From Psychrobacter celer (GTDB taxonomy: Bacteria; Pseudomonadota; Gammaproteobacteria; Pseudomonadales; Moraxellaceae), in contig NZ_JABASU010000020.1 in NCBI RefSeq assembly GCF_016107555.1, positions 1 through 57,680 on the forward strand: a DNA stretch of 57,680 nucleotides, written 5' to 3'. Shown here piece by piece: positions 45,945-57,680 of this stretch (its first letter is position 1; the number at the start of each line of letters is the position of its first letter). Made by a program: the position numbers and the translations under genes. The notes below the pieces were generated by a model. The model was not told the DNA's origin and did no database searches. It saw nothing but the letters and a program-made list of their open reading frames with translations.

Positions 45945-47633
45945 TCATTGGTTTTCAATATCACGCTCACTTCTTTCTTGCGTCAACTCATCTGCCGCCA
46001 ATATCTGTGTCAAGGGCTTAATCGGCCAAGTCATGACAAACCTTGCGCCGCCAAGCTCACGGCTTTCATCTACCTTCATACTGCCGTTAAACCAAAAGGC
46101 AATGCGCGAAACGATAGACAGACCAAGTCCATAGCCACCCGATGCACGGGTGCGACTGTCATCCAAGCGCGAAAATGGGATAAACACCTTTTCGCGGTCT
46201 TCTTCTGGGATTCCATGACCGTCATCTTCGACACTGACAAAGGCATTGCCCTTTTTGACGCCTGCACTAATGATAATGGTGGTTTCTGCATAGCGTAGAG
46301 CGTTGCCTGCCAGGTTCTGAATCACGCGGTGTAGATAGCGACGATCGGCAATTGCGGTCACCTTTGCATTTGGCAAGTTGGTGACTATCTTGATGGGTTT
46401 ACCTAGCGCGTTGGTTTCGCGCTCGACCTGCTCTAGCAGCTCTCGAAGATTGACAGGCTCTAGATCAAGCTTTGGTGAGCCCTCTTCTAGCTTGGCGTAC
46501 GTCAAAATCTCGTCAATCAAACCATTTAGCGACTCAATATCTTCATCGATATAGTCACGCTGCATAAAGCGCGAGTCCTCATCATCAGTATCGGCCAGCA
46601 TATCGACGGCAAACCGTATACGGGCAACAGGCGTACGCAGCTCATGCGAGACCGCGCGTGTCAGCTCACGCTGTGACTCAATCAAACGCTTGATATGTGA
46701 GGTCATGGCGTTAAATGTCGCTGACAAACGCGCAATCTCATCTTGGCCAATGACCTGTACTTGGATATCTAGATTGCCTTTACTGACTTCGTTGACGCCC
46801 ACTTGTATCAGTTGTAGCTTACGCTCAAGCGGAAAAATCAGCGCATACACACCCAAACTAATAAGGAACATACTGATCAAAATCATACTGATGATCAGAT
46901 TGAGCGGAAACCAGTTAAACAAAGGAACCGGACCGATCAAGATAGCCATGTCATTGATTTCGGAGGGCACTATCACTCTGATCGCTGAGTTGCTCTTACT
47001 ACTGTTGGTATCCTGCAAAGAGATGACCACCTCATCACGGCGCAAACGCGCTATCTGATCAGAATCCAGATCGAGGGTGTTGACCGCCTGAAACGCAAGC
47101 GGAAAAGAAAACTTGTCTTCTAGCTCAGCGAGGCGTGCACGCTTATCCGATAAAGTCATCTGATAAGACAAATCATCTAACAAAAACACAGCAATAGCAC
47201 GCACTTGCTGTTCGGTCACCTGTGACACCCTCGCGGTCAAGACGCTTTGGCTGTCGGGCAGAGGATAATAAACATCTGCATATACCGGCTGATTGTTATA
47301 GCGAACCACGGCATTGTCATTTTCAAGACGGCGTAGCTCGCTGGCGGTGAAGTCCACTTTATCAATCGGTATGATACTAAACGTCGAGCCAAACAAGCTA
47401 CTGGCATCTGATAACCAATACGCTCGCTGCTGCTCATTGTCCTGATGCGCAATTCCTTCACTGACCAAATGAAACGCCCCTTTGGCCATGGTTTCTCGAT
47501 AGGACTGCACCCGCTCTTTATTGATAGTATCCATCAATAACTGCGCGAACAAGGCCACGCATAAACAAACGATAAGCAGCCCGGCATAAATCCGAACGAA
47601 AATACTGTGTTTTAAAGAAGAAACTAATGACAT
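45945..47633 (-). CDS. bfmS: Sensor histidine kinase BfmS
   Basis: Inner-membrane kinase partnered with BfmR; in Acinetobacter the pair controls envelope, biofilm and stress traits. From MSLVSSLKHS (47633) it is 562 residues; a TTG 15 bp upstream is a weaker start. It has TM1 (about 14-33), a ~200-residue periplasmic region, TM2 (about 244-266), HAMP, and the H-box AVSHELRTPVARIRFAVDML with His330. The catalytic domain contains NLAGNALRYAE, SVEDDGHGIPEEDR and GYGLGLSIVSRI. It lies 183 bp after bfmR with a strong terminator between. Confidence 0.88.
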   Translation of the reverse strand: MSLVSSLKHSIFVRIYAGLLIVCLCVALFAQLLMDTINKERVQSYRETMAKGAFHLVSEGIAHQDNEQQRAYWLSDASSLFGSTFSIIPIDKVDFTASELRRLENDNAVVRYNNQPVYADVYYPLPDSQSVLTARVSQVTEQQVRAIAVFLLDDLSYQMTLSDKRARLAELEDKFSFPLAFQAVNTLDLDSDQIARLRRDEVVISLQDTNSSKSNSAIRVIVPSEINDMAILIGPVPLFNWFPLNLIISMILISMFLISLGVYALIFPLERKLQLIQVGVNEVSKGNLDIQVQVIGQDEIARLSATFNAMTSHIKRLIESQRELTRAVSHELRTPVARIRFAVDMLADTDDEDSRFMQRDYIDEDIESLNGLIDEILTYAKLEEGSPKLDLEPVNLRELLEQVERETNALGKPIKIVTNLPNAKVTAIADRRYLHRVIQNLAGNALRYAETTIIISAGVKKGNAFVSVEDDGHGIPEEDREKVFIPFSRLDDSRTRASGGYGLGLSIVSRIAFWFNGSMKVDESRELGGARFVMTWPIKPLTQILAADELTQERSERDIENQ

Positions 47634-47756
47634 ACGTGCCGTGACCAACTTAGTAAATAAAATCTGCTGATAGTACCCAGCATAGTGCTGCTACATTATG
47701 ATGGCTTAATTAAACCACATAACGCTGTATTTAAGTTTAAAAATTAAAATTTAGCC

Positions 47757-47790
47757 ACAAAAAAACCAGCAAAGGCGCTGGTTTTTTTGT
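47757..47790. terminator. Perfect bidirectional terminator between bfmR and bfmS
   Basis: ACAAAAAAACCAGC (47757-47770) and GCTGGTTTTTTTGT (47777-47790), an exact 14-bp inverted repeat with loop AAAGGC. It follows the bfmR stop and precedes bfmS. Confidence 0.9.
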
Positions 47791-47831
47791 GAGAATGCGA
47801 GACAATTTGTCTTCACTCAGATGTGAGCTGA

Positions 47832-48548
47832 TTAGTTGCCTTCTTTAACAAACAGATAACCCTTACTACGGACGGTCTTAATACGTTTTGGGTTTTCTGG
47901 ATCATCACCGATTTTTGGACGGATACGCGAGATACGCACATCAATGGAGCGGTCTTGACCATCATACTCAATACCGCGCAGGCGCTCAAAGATATCTTCA
48001 CGCGATAAAATGCGACCAGCATTCGATGCAAGTAACCATAATAGGTCATATTCGGCGCTAGTAAAATCTACCAGATCATCACTAAGCGTGACTGAACGAC
48101 CACCATTATCGATGACCAACTCACCAAACTCTAAACGCTGCGGCACATCTTCTGATGGCGCGTTTTCTGAGCGACGTAGCAACGCACGAATACGAGCAAG
48201 TAGGACGCGTGGCTGCGCCGGTTTGGCAACATAATCGTCAGCACCCATCTCAAGGCCGAGTACTTGATCCATATCTTCAGTACGGGCGGTCAGCATCAAA
48301 ATTGGATTCTGGTAATGGGGACGTACTTCACGGCATACTGTCAACCCATCGCTACCAGGAAGCATGACATCAAGCACCACCATATCAGGCTGTTCGTTGA
48401 CGATACGGCGAATCGCACGATTGCCATCGGTTTCGATGGCGACTTCTAGACCGTTTTTGACCAAGTAGTCTTGGGTCAACATGGCCAGACGCTCATCATC
48501 TTCAACAATCAAGATTCGGGGGGTGTTGTCTTCTTCAGTCGTTGTCAT
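47832..48548 (-). CDS. bfmR: Response regulator BfmR (OmpR family)
   Basis: DNA-binding response regulator, 238 residues. Receiver: acidic pocket VEDDE (15-19), phospho-acceptor Asp60 in VVLDVMLPGSDG, and LTARTEDMDQVLGLEMGADDYVAKP. The OmpR winged helix follows (EYDLLWLLASNAGRILSREDIFERL, DVRISRIRPKIGDDP). The sequence matches what I know of Acinetobacter BfmR along nearly its whole length, which is why I prefer this name over RstA. Confidence 0.92.
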   Translation of the reverse strand: MTTTEEDNTPRILIVEDDERLAMLTQDYLVKNGLEVAIETDGNRAIRRIVNEQPDMVVLDVMLPGSDGLTVCREVRPHYQNPILMLTARTEDMDQVLGLEMGADDYVAKPAQPRVLLARIRALLRRSENAPSEDVPQRLEFGELVIDNGGRSVTLSDDLVDFTSAEYDLLWLLASNAGRILSREDIFERLRGIEYDGQDRSIDVRISRIRPKIGDDPENPKRIKTVRSKGYLFVKEGN

Positions 48549-49045
48549 TGTTATATCCTCTAATACATCTCATTTAAAAGCAGTAAAAGTAAGAGCGGTA
48601 AAATTAATAGCACCATATTGTGGCACGATTGATGTTTGTATAGCTGTTACAACTTGGTAGCACAGTATACTATTAAACGTACGGCTTCCTATACTATAGC
48701 CTATAGTCAGTAACAAAACCTATAAACTATAATGATTAAAACTTTAGTTTACGTCCAAAGATTCTACCTCTTTCATGCAAATTAACGGTTTAAAGACTTT
48801 TTTAGCGCTTTAATACTGGCATAGATATTGATGCATCACTGTTTACGCATCGCTCAGCACCTATGACAATAGCAATCATGTTTTCAACGCTCACGCAGCA
48901 TTTACATACTGTCGTCTCTAATATAACCAGATATTCTCATTGTCGCCAGTGTCTTTTTATCTCTGTTAATAAAGTCAGCAGCAAACCGCGATATTGATTA
49001 CTTTTGTCATATGATTTTAGCTGATACCGGATATATGACAGACAT
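48549..49045. other. Intergenic region bfmR / atp terminator
   Basis: About 500 bp, AT-rich. The minus-strand bfmR promoter should lie in its left part; clustered TATAG motifs occur near 48670-48710 but no clean pair is claimed. No gene seen. Confidence 0.45.
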
Positions 49046-49076
49046 AAAAAAAACAGCCCATGATGGACTGTTTTTT
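49046..49076 (-). terminator. Terminator of the atp operon
   Basis: Minus-strand CAGTCCA / TGGGCTG (one T-G pair) with a TCA loop, then eight T residues, about 55 bp after the atpC stop. Confidence 0.85.
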
Positions 49077-49130
49077 ATGCTTACCAAGCATACCAAATAA
49101 GAGAGGCTACTTAGTATGATAGAAAATACA

Positions 49131-49547
49131 TTAAGCGCGGTTTTTATATTTACGAATCGTTTGTAGCTGTGCCACAGACTCTGCTAAAGAAGCCAAAGCG
49201 GCATTGGTCTGAACCGTATCAGACTGATTGACCAGCATTTGCTCCGCTTTTTTACGCGCTTCGATGATTTTACTTTCATCAAGATTGTGTGCACGCATGG
49301 CGGTATCCGCCAATACAGTGACCATCTTTGGCTGAACTTCTAAAACGCCACCTGAAACATAAATCACTTCTTCTTCACCGTTTGGTGTTTGCACGCGCAT
49401 CGCACCCGGTTTTAGCAAAGTAATAAGCGGTGTGTGACCTGGCAATACACCAATCTCGCCTTCGGTACCCGTAGCTATTAGCATGCTGATCTCGCCCGAA
49501 TACAACTCTTCACGAGCACTTACGACGCGACATTGTAACGTTGCCAT
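49131..49547 (-). CDS. atpC: ATP synthase epsilon subunit
   Basis: Central-stalk subunit that couples rotation and inhibits hydrolysis. From MATLQCRVVSAREELYSG (49547), with an AAGGAG site, the product is 138 residues (E. coli 139). The N-terminal beta sandwich shows GTEGEIGVLPGHTPLITLLKPG and the C-terminal helices end QLQTIRKYK. Last gene of the operon. An upstream in-frame Met at 49574 is not favoured. Confidence 0.97.
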   Translation of the reverse strand: MATLQCRVVSAREELYSGEISMLIATGTEGEIGVLPGHTPLITLLKPGAMRVQTPNGEEEVIYVSGGVLEVQPKMVTVLADTAMRAHNLDESKIIEARKKAEQMLVNQSDTVQTNAALASLAESVAQLQTIRKYKNRA

Positions 49548-49651
49548 ATTTAACTCCTTACGATCAAAACTCAATCAAAACTGCGATGCGTTATCTACTG
49601 GCAAGTAGACAGATAGTAGCCCACTTGCCTTTTAGCAATTGCTAACGCAAC

Positions 49652-51103
<1,452 letters not shown>

Positions 51104-51123
51104 CTATATATAGGTGTAGTCAA

Positions 51124-52005
51124 TTATGAAACAGCAGCAGCACCGCCAACGATTTCCGAGATTTCTCGGGTAATCGCCGCTTGACGCAGCTTGTTATAAA
51201 CCAACTGTAAATCGTTAATAAGGTCACCAGCATTATCTGTTGCCGCTTTCATCGCAACCATACGTGAAGACTGCTCGGAGGCAATGTTTTCCATTACCGC
51301 TTGATAAACAATCGACTCGATATAGCGACCAAGCAATTCATCAATCAATGTCTTGATATCAGGCTCGTAGATATAATCCCAGCTAAGTTCTGTCTGTAGA
51401 CCACTGTCTTCATCATCAAATGACTGCTCTGGTAGAGGCACCAACTGATTAACCGTTGGCTTCTGAGTCATCGCATTGACGAATCGGTTATAGACGACAT
51501 AAATACGGTCAAGTTTACCGTTACTGTAGTCCTCAAGCATGGCTTGAACCGGTGCATTTAATTGCTCAAACGTTGGTTTGTCACCATAATCGGTCACAGC
51601 CGATGTAACATTACCACCAAAGTTTTTGAAGAAGCTGACACCTTTGGCACCGATGACTGCAAACTCAGTTTGTACTGACTGATCTTGATAATCTTGGATA
51701 CTTTTAGTTAAAGCTTTGAATAAGTTAATATTCAAACCACCCGCTAGGCCACGGTCAGAGGTGATGACAATATAGCCAACCTTATTGACTGGACGCGATA
51801 CCATATACGGATGTTTGTAGTCTGATGAGGCATGCACCAAATGTGAAATAACCCGGCGCATACTATCAGCATACGGGCGACCCACTTCCATGCGCTCTTG
51901 CGCACGGCGCATCTTACTCGCTGCTACCATTTGCATGGCACGAGTGATTTTCTGGGTGCTTTTAATACTGGTGACTTTGGCACGTATCTCTTTTAAGCTT
52001 GCCAT
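51124..52005 (-). CDS. atpG: ATP synthase gamma subunit
   Basis: Rotor shaft of F1. The 293-residue protein begins [36 protein letters not shown] and ends [44 protein letters not shown], the two long coiled-coil helices that insert into alpha3-beta3. Length matches E. coli (287). It is 210 bp after atpA, the largest gap inside the F1 genes, and that gap holds a hairpin. Confidence 0.98.
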   Translation of the reverse strand: MASLKEIRAKVTSIKSTQKITRAMQMVAASKMRRAQERMEVGRPYADSMRRVISHLVHASSDYKHPYMVSRPVNKVGYIVITSDRGLAGGLNINLFKALTKSIQDYQDQSVQTEFAVIGAKGVSFFKNFGGNVTSAVTDYGDKPTFEQLNAPVQAMLEDYSNGKLDRIYVVYNRFVNAMTQKPTVNQLVPLPEQSFDDEDSGLQTELSWDYIYEPDIKTLIDELLGRYIESIVYQAVMENIASEQSSRMVAMKAATDNAGDLINDLQLVYNKLRQAAITREISEIVGGAAAVS

Positions 52006-52125
52006 AATGATTCCAATATAAGAGGGTTAAAAAGCATTGGCGCATGCAACATTTGATAAACAATCACCTTTAAAAAAGGCAATATTTTGTGCATAACGCG
52101 ATCTAATACCGACGGTGGTTAAGAC

Positions 52126-52172
52126 AGTGGCGCTTTTGTTTTAGCAAAAAGCGTATCAGACAACGCGCCACT
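52126..52172 (-). other. Hairpin in the atpA-atpG spacer
   Basis: AGTGGCGC (52126-52133) and GCGCCACT (52165-52172) pair exactly. On the minus-strand transcript an inner CGCTTTT / AAAAGCG stem shares GCG with the outer one, so the two partly compete. It could affect mRNA processing or gene-dose balance. The T-run expected of a terminator in the minus direction is absent. Confidence 0.5.
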
Positions 52173-52215
52173 TTTTAAACGAGCAGTCATCACCAGATCG
52201 GCTTAACCCATTAAA

Positions 52216-53760
52216 TTAATAACTGTGATTTTGTTTAAAAGTCTGTACTGCTGACTTTAAACGACCTGCGATATCATCGTTGTAGTTCGCAGTGTCATCA
52301 ATCTCGCGCATCAATTCACTTTGCTCATCATGCATATAGCGTAAGTAGGCTTCTTCAAAATCACCAATCTTTTCAACTGGCACATCAGCTAAAAAGCCTT
52401 CGTTTGACGCATAGATAACGGCCGCTTGCTCAGAGATTGACATTGGCTGATACTGTTTTTGTTTCATCAGTTCAGTCACGCGCTCACCATGATCAAGCTG
52501 TTCACGAGTCGCATCATCAAGATCAGAGGCAAACTGAGCAAAAGCTGCCAATTCACGATACTGAGCCAGTGCGGTACGAATACCACCAGAGAGCTTTTTG
52601 ATGATCTTAGTCTGCGCAGAACCACCAACACGAGATACCGAGATACCAGCGTTGACTGCTGGACGGATACCTGAGGCGAATAAGCTAGACTCTAGGAAGA
52701 TCTGACCATCAGTGATCGAAATGACGTTAGTTGGTACGAATGCAGATACGTCACCTGCTTGGGTTTCGATGATAGGCAGAGCGGTCAAAGAACCAGTTTT
52801 ACCTTTCACTTCGCCATTGGTGAATTTTTCTACGTAATCCGCGTTGACGCGTGATGCACGCTCAAGTAAACGTGAGTGTAAGTAGAATACATCACCAGGA
52901 TAGGCTTCACGACCTGGCGGACGACGTAGCAATAGTGAAATCTGACGATAAGCAACGGCTTGCTTTGATAAATCATCAAATACAATCAGTGCATCTTCAC
53001 CGCGATCACGGAAGTACTCACCCATCGTACAGCCTGAGTATGGTGCAAGGTACTGTAGTGCTGCTGGCTCTGATGCCGAAGCGACTACAACGGTGGTATA
53101 TTCTAGCGCACCGGTTTGCTCAAGCTTACGTACGACGTTGGCAATAGTAGAGCGTTTCTGACCGACTGCGACGTACACACACTTAATACCAGATGCTTTC
53201 TGAGCGATGATCGCGTCGATGGCCATTGCTGTTTTACCCGTCTGACGGTCACCAATGATAAGCTCACGCTGGCCACGACCGATTGGAATCATGGTATCAA
53301 CGGCTTTATAACCGGTCATCACTGGCTGATCAACTGACTGACGGTCGATAACGCCTGGAGCGATTTTTTCGACTTTATCTGTCAATTTGGCATCGATAGG
53401 GCCTTTGCCATCGATAGGATTACCCAAGGCATCTACAACACGGCCTAGCAGCTCAGGACCTACTGGTACTTCAAGGATACGACCAGTACAATAGGCTTTT
53501 TGACCTTCTTGCAGCTGTAGGTAATCACCAAGTACTACCGCGCCGACAGAATCACGCTCTAAGTTAAGCGCCATTCCATAGATTTCGCCTTCAAACTCAA
53601 TCATTTCGCCGTACATGGCATCTTCAAGACCATGAATCTGCACGATACCGTCAGATACTTTGACAATCGTGCCTTCATTCTTTGCAGTTGCACCCGCATC
53701 AAGGTCTTGAATACGCTGCTTAATCAGGTTACTGATTTCCGCTGGATTCAATTGTTGCAT
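52216..53760 (-). CDS. atpA: ATP synthase alpha subunit
   Basis: Non-catalytic nucleotide-binding F1 subunit, 514 residues (E. coli 513). P-loop GDRQTGKT (170-177), [16 protein letters not shown], arginine finger region [12 protein letters not shown], and C-terminal [16 protein letters not shown]-terminus [17 protein letters not shown] is typical. Confidence 0.98.
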   Translation of the reverse strand: MQQLNPAEISNLIKQRIQDLDAGATAKNEGTIVKVSDGIVQIHGLEDAMYGEMIEFEGEIYGMALNLERDSVGAVVLGDYLQLQEGQKAYCTGRILEVPVGPELLGRVVDALGNPIDGKGPIDAKLTDKVEKIAPGVIDRQSVDQPVMTGYKAVDTMIPIGRGQRELIIGDRQTGKTAMAIDAIIAQKASGIKCVYVAVGQKRSTIANVVRKLEQTGALEYTTVVVASASEPAALQYLAPYSGCTMGEYFRDRGEDALIVFDDLSKQAVAYRQISLLLRRPPGREAYPGDVFYLHSRLLERASRVNADYVEKFTNGEVKGKTGSLTALPIIETQAGDVSAFVPTNVISITDGQIFLESSLFASGIRPAVNAGISVSRVGGSAQTKIIKKLSGGIRTALAQYRELAAFAQFASDLDDATREQLDHGERVTELMKQKQYQPMSISEQAAVIYASNEGFLADVPVEKIGDFEEAYLRYMHDEQSELMREIDDTANYNDDIAGRLKSAVQTFKQNHSY

Positions 53761-53853
53761 TGCCTTGTTTCCTTTAATTTATGATAACCCGCCCACTGAC
53801 TTAAATGCTCTTACGCTCACGCAGATTTTATTTGGCTGCGCTACTGAGTGGCA

Positions 53854-54477
53854 TTAGGCAGTTAGCTGTGTTTTTAACTGTTGTAACTTGCCGCGCATCG
53901 AATCATCAATGATTTTGTCACCGACTTTGATCGTAGCGCCTGCCAATAGACTTGGATCGACCGACTCGTGAATCACCACACTCGCATTTAACGAGGCAGC
54001 AAGACGCTTTTGAATCGTTTCACGCTGGGCGTCGGTCAATGGATAGGCAGAGGTCACATATGCGTCAAGCTGCTTTAAGCTTATGGCCTTGTGACGGCGA
54101 TAATGCTCATAAACTTCAGGAAGCAGCGCCAGACGCTCTTGTTCTGATAACTGTTTAACGAAGTTACTAAGTGCTACTGATACTTTAGGATAGCTGGTGT
54201 CAGCGCTTGGTTGAGCACCTCGGTTCTTATCTAATAGCTGCTTAAAAGCAGAGTCATTAGAACCCGCTACTTGTGTATCATAAAGATCGACCAAAGCAGC
54301 TGACTTATGCTCAGCAGAAACAGCTGGATTGTCCAGCCAAGTACTGAACGACTTGTCATTGACAACGCGGCTGGCAATAAATAAGAAGTTTTCCCACTCA
54401 TTTACCACACCATTTTCGTTGGCATAGTCAAACGCGGCTTTAGCGTACGGTCGTGCTAAGGTTGATAAGTCAGCCAT
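53854..54477 (-). CDS. atpH: ATP synthase delta subunit
   Basis: Connects F1 to the peripheral stalk. Family ends are intact ([39 protein letters not shown] ending). At 207 residues it is about 30 longer than E. coli AtpH (177); the extra sequence falls at about 68-100 ([20 protein letters not shown] and following), between helical segments of the N-terminal domain. Start and frame are secure. Confidence 0.95.
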   Translation of the reverse strand: MADLSTLARPYAKAAFDYANENGVVNEWENFLFIASRVVNDKSFSTWLDNPAVSAEHKSAALVDLYDTQVAGSNDSAFKQLLDKNRGAQPSADTSYPKVSVALSNFVKQLSEQERLALLPEVYEHYRRHKAISLKQLDAYVTSAYPLTDAQRETIQKRLAASLNASVVIHESVDPSLLAGATIKVGDKIIDDSMRGKLQQLKTQLTA

Positions 54478-54490
54478 GATATCCTCACAA

Positions 54491-54961
54491 TTACAGCTTC
54501 GCCGCCAGTTGGTCTAACATACTGGCATGTTTTTGCTCATCGACTTTGTCTTGCAAAATCTTCTCAGCACCAAGTACAGCCAGTTCAGCAACTTGCGCAC
54601 GTAATGATTCACGCGCTTGATTGATTTCTTGGTCGATAGATGCTTGTGCTTGTTGGCGAATGCGCTCACCTTCTGCTTGCGCTTGCGCTTTTGCATCTTC
54701 GACAAGCTGGTTGGCACTCTTGTTGGCTTGCTCGATTAAAGCCGCGGCTTTAGTCTTCGCAAGATCAAGCTCCTGCTGGACATCTTGCTCTGCGGTCGCC
54801 AAGTCTGCTTTTGCTTTTTCTGCGGCATTCAAGCCTTCAGCGATTTTACGCTGACGCTCATTAATGGCCCCGATAAGTGGTGGCCACACGAATTTCATGC
54901 AAAAAATCACAAATATTGCAAAAGCAATGGCTTGACCGACGAGGGTAAAATTGATATTCAC
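54491..54961 (-). CDS. atpF: ATP synthase b subunit
   Basis: Peripheral-stalk dimer subunit, 156 residues (E. coli 156). One N-terminal transmembrane helix ([24 protein letters not shown]) is followed by a long charged coiled coil ([32 protein letters not shown]). Confidence 0.97.
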   Translation of the reverse strand: MNINFTLVGQAIAFAIFVIFCMKFVWPPLIGAINERQRKIAEGLNAAEKAKADLATAEQDVQQELDLAKTKAAALIEQANKSANQLVEDAKAQAQAEGERIRQQAQASIDQEINQARESLRAQVAELAVLGAEKILQDKVDEQKHASMLDQLAAKL

Positions 54962-55078
54962 GTGATCACCTCTTTGTTAATGAAAAATCAGTTTCATTGA
55001 TCATGTTTGGCAGTCAAATCTTGACTATATTGGATAATAAATCTTTGAATACCAAACATTTACAACTGAGCTTTCGGA

Positions 55079-55345
<267 letters not shown>

Positions 55346-55360
55346 CTATTGAATGTCTAA

Positions 55361-56239
<879 letters not shown>

Positions 56240-56426
56240 TTATTAATCAACGATTTAATCAACTACCAAAAATATGGTTGTCATCTGATGAGGGGTGGTC
56301 TTTCTATGTATGTTGCGACTAAGCAAATATATAGAACAAACCAAAGCACTCATGTAACCAATAACATCCAACCCATAGTTCTATTACGATGCGATGTTTG
56401 ATGGCGTAAGTTAAATTTTAGCTATC

Positions 56427-56461
56427 AAAAAAGGGCTTATGATAACTCAGTAATAGCCCTT
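56427..56461 (-). terminator. Terminator between atpI and atpB
   Basis: Minus-strand AAGGGCT / AGCCCTT around 17 bases, then six T residues. It lies about 485 bp after the atpI stop and 200 bp before atpB. Confidence 0.65.
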
Positions 56462-56945
56462 GCATGTATACGCAAAATTATTATATATGTGCTTGCTTAC
56501 TGCCACATTTTTGTAGCTATCGCTCAATTCGGCGCTTATAAGCAAAATATTTCGCTGCCTATATTAATGCAGCGTTGTATTCGTGTAAAGTCAATTATGA
56601 CTTTTTTATCCACCGTATGAATAAGTTAGCGGCTACTGACCTTTAGTCGTATAGGTTTGCTTCATTTGCTGGGTAGAAGTATTTAATACTAAACCCAAAG
56701 CTTATTAAGACGTTGTGTTGTTTTCATCGTCATTTTGCGCTTATCAATGAATCTTCGTCGCCTATATCGCTATCTTTATATTCCTATCGATAAAAATCAT
56801 ATCAATAGAAATAAAGCACATGTCATTTTTTGACTTTATAGAATCAGTCATAGAGAAATTGGACGGCAGGGTGACTTGCCTAGTACTATTTAATCAGTAA
56901 CCTGCACAGATAGATCATCATCGATACCATCATGAGCTACCAGCA
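56462..56945. other. Long atpI-atpB spacer
   Basis: 484 bp of AT-rich DNA after atpI. A small AAAGTCA / TGACTTT hairpin with T-run on the plus strand lies at 56587-56606. No reading frame with family features or a ribosome site was recognised. Confidence 0.45.
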
Positions 56946-57344
56946 CTAGCGTATGTGCCACAACATCCAACTGTGACTAATTTGCATTACCATAAAACCG
57001 ATAAACAGCGCTGGCGCAGATAGGGGTTGTACGGTAATAAAAATTAGTGCAAAACCAAACACAGTCAATAGCCATTTGGCCATCTGACCTCGATATAGCT
57101 GGCTGACAATGTGTCTGCGCGCGCGATATCCGGTGTACCAAAAAACAAAAGAAGCAAATACAGCCTGTGTGATAAAGCTCAGTAGTGCACCGATTGCGGT
57201 GCTCTTTGCGATGATGAGCTGACTATGTAGCCAGCTTATATCTATCATCCAAGCGGCAATGATCAAGATAAATAACAGCCAGGCTTGGCGTTTGATATAA
57301 ATACCAATCTTGTCTTTTTGGGTGCGTTTGGCGGGTTTGGTCAT
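56946..57344 (-). CDS. atpI: ATP synthase subunit I (AtpI)
   Basis: A 132-residue inner-membrane protein with four hydrophobic segments (about 17-35, 46-70, 88-103, 107-125) and a basic N-terminus (MTKPAKRTQKDKIG). Position ahead of atpB and this topology support AtpI, which assists assembly of the c ring. Sequence conservation in this family is low, so the call leans on context. A 718-bp gap to atpB is unusual. Confidence 0.75.
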   Translation of the reverse strand: MTKPAKRTQKDKIGIYIKRQAWLLFILIIAAWMIDISWLHSQLIIAKSTAIGALLSFITQAVFASFVFWYTGYRARRHIVSQLYRGQMAKWLLTVFGFALIFITVQPLSAPALFIGFMVMQISHSWMLWHIR

Positions 57345-57625
57345 GGTACGCCTATAGCCTTATAGCATTGGGATAAGACAGCAGAAATACTCGCAGCCTT
57401 TTTATCCGTGAATGACTCACTCTACAGGTGTTACCTTTTAACCAAAATAAAACGCCACTTATTATAAGGAGGCTGCAGCCGTTAAGCAAGCAAAATCTAC
57501 CTTTTATCTCTCCCCTACCCCAATCACTGCTCATGGCTGCCATCAAGAGCGGCAAGCCTGCGCCCGTTATCATTCATTCTAAATAAAGGGAGTAGCGCTA
57601 TGCCAGCATGCTCCTGTGTTTATCT
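57345..57625. other. Region upstream of atpI
   Basis: About 280 bp. Near its right end ATTCTAAATAAA followed by AGTAGCGCTATGCCAGCATG resembles fragments of the repeat family. A minus-strand open frame here (57352-57573) lacks a ribosome site and family features and is not called. Confidence 0.4.
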
Positions 57626-57680
57626 TATAGTCGATACACTCTAAAAATGTCATAGCGCTACTGGGATGCTATTTTTAAAC
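57626..57680. repeat. Repeat copy G: GCTACTGG form, cut by the window end
   Basis: TATAGTCGATACACTCTAAAAATGTCAT arm followed by the core end AGCGCTACTGGGATG (57654 on). The remainder lies outside the window. Confidence 0.75.

Noticed and set aside
45945..48548. Naming the kinase/regulator pair RstB/RstA
   Set aside because: The regulator matches BfmR along almost its entire length, while RstA resemblance is only general OmpR-family similarity.
57352..57573. Minus-strand open frame upstream of atpI
   Set aside because: No ribosome site, no family features, odd composition, and its region contains repeat-like fragments.

Overview
The window reads as a chromosomal segment of a gammaproteobacterium of the family Moraxellaceae, most like Psychrobacter. 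The best evidence is a response regulator/kinase pair closely resembling Acinetobacter BfmR/BfmS, together with a pheST-ihfA cluster, an rpsP-rimM-trmD-rplS operon and a complete atp operon, all with Moraxellaceae-like proteins. Nearly everything is housekeeping. There are no tRNA, rRNA, CRISPR, prophage or transposase genes that I can see.

Layout. 1-4.1 kb: ribosome-assembly GTPase (rbgA/ylqF), an AT-rich KAP-family P-loop NTPase that looks acquired, and mutY. 4.1-11.2 kb: thioesterase II (tesB), rapA, a D-2-hydroxyacid dehydrogenase, an RluA-type pseudouridine synthase and trxA. 11.3-16.5 kb: rho with a long leader, two small lipoproteins and a YpfJ-type zinc metallopeptidase. 16.5-21.8 kb (minus strand): rpmI-rplT, then pheS-pheT, then ihfA; infC is not upstream of rpmI. 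22.1-28.7 kb (plus): a hotdog thioesterase, hisIE, tatABC, a short UvrD-like helicase and dusC. 28.7-36.6 kb: MAPEG and OsmC proteins, rppH, an NRDE/TANGO2 protein, a DUF4139 protein, lgt, thyA, folA and a TonB-domain lipoprotein. 36.6-41.2 kb: uvrC, a multispanning permease and a YiiD-like thioesterase. 41.4-44.0 kb (minus): rpsP-rimM-trmD-rplS. 44.1-48.6 kb: an EnvZ-like kinase, convergent with bfmR-bfmS and a previously uncalled 59-codon membrane protein gene. 49-57.4 kb (minus): atpI, atpB, E, F, H, A, G, D, C.

The least ordinary content is between the genes. A MITE-like family with TA-ending termini recurs at least six times, in two related forms: a ~146-148 bp form with long arms around an ACTGG-ended core, and a form whose core ends in GCTACTGG. 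All copies are intergenic and several sit only a few bases from stop codons. Other items worth attention are the lone KAP NTPase, a bidirectional terminator separating bfmR from bfmS, the small membrane protein after bfmS, a palindrome lying over the rpmI promoter, a hairpin between atpA and atpG, and a 718-bp gap with a terminator between atpI and atpB. I found no convincing multi-gene undescribed system; the KAP NTPase (possible defence gene) and the repeat family are the best candidates.
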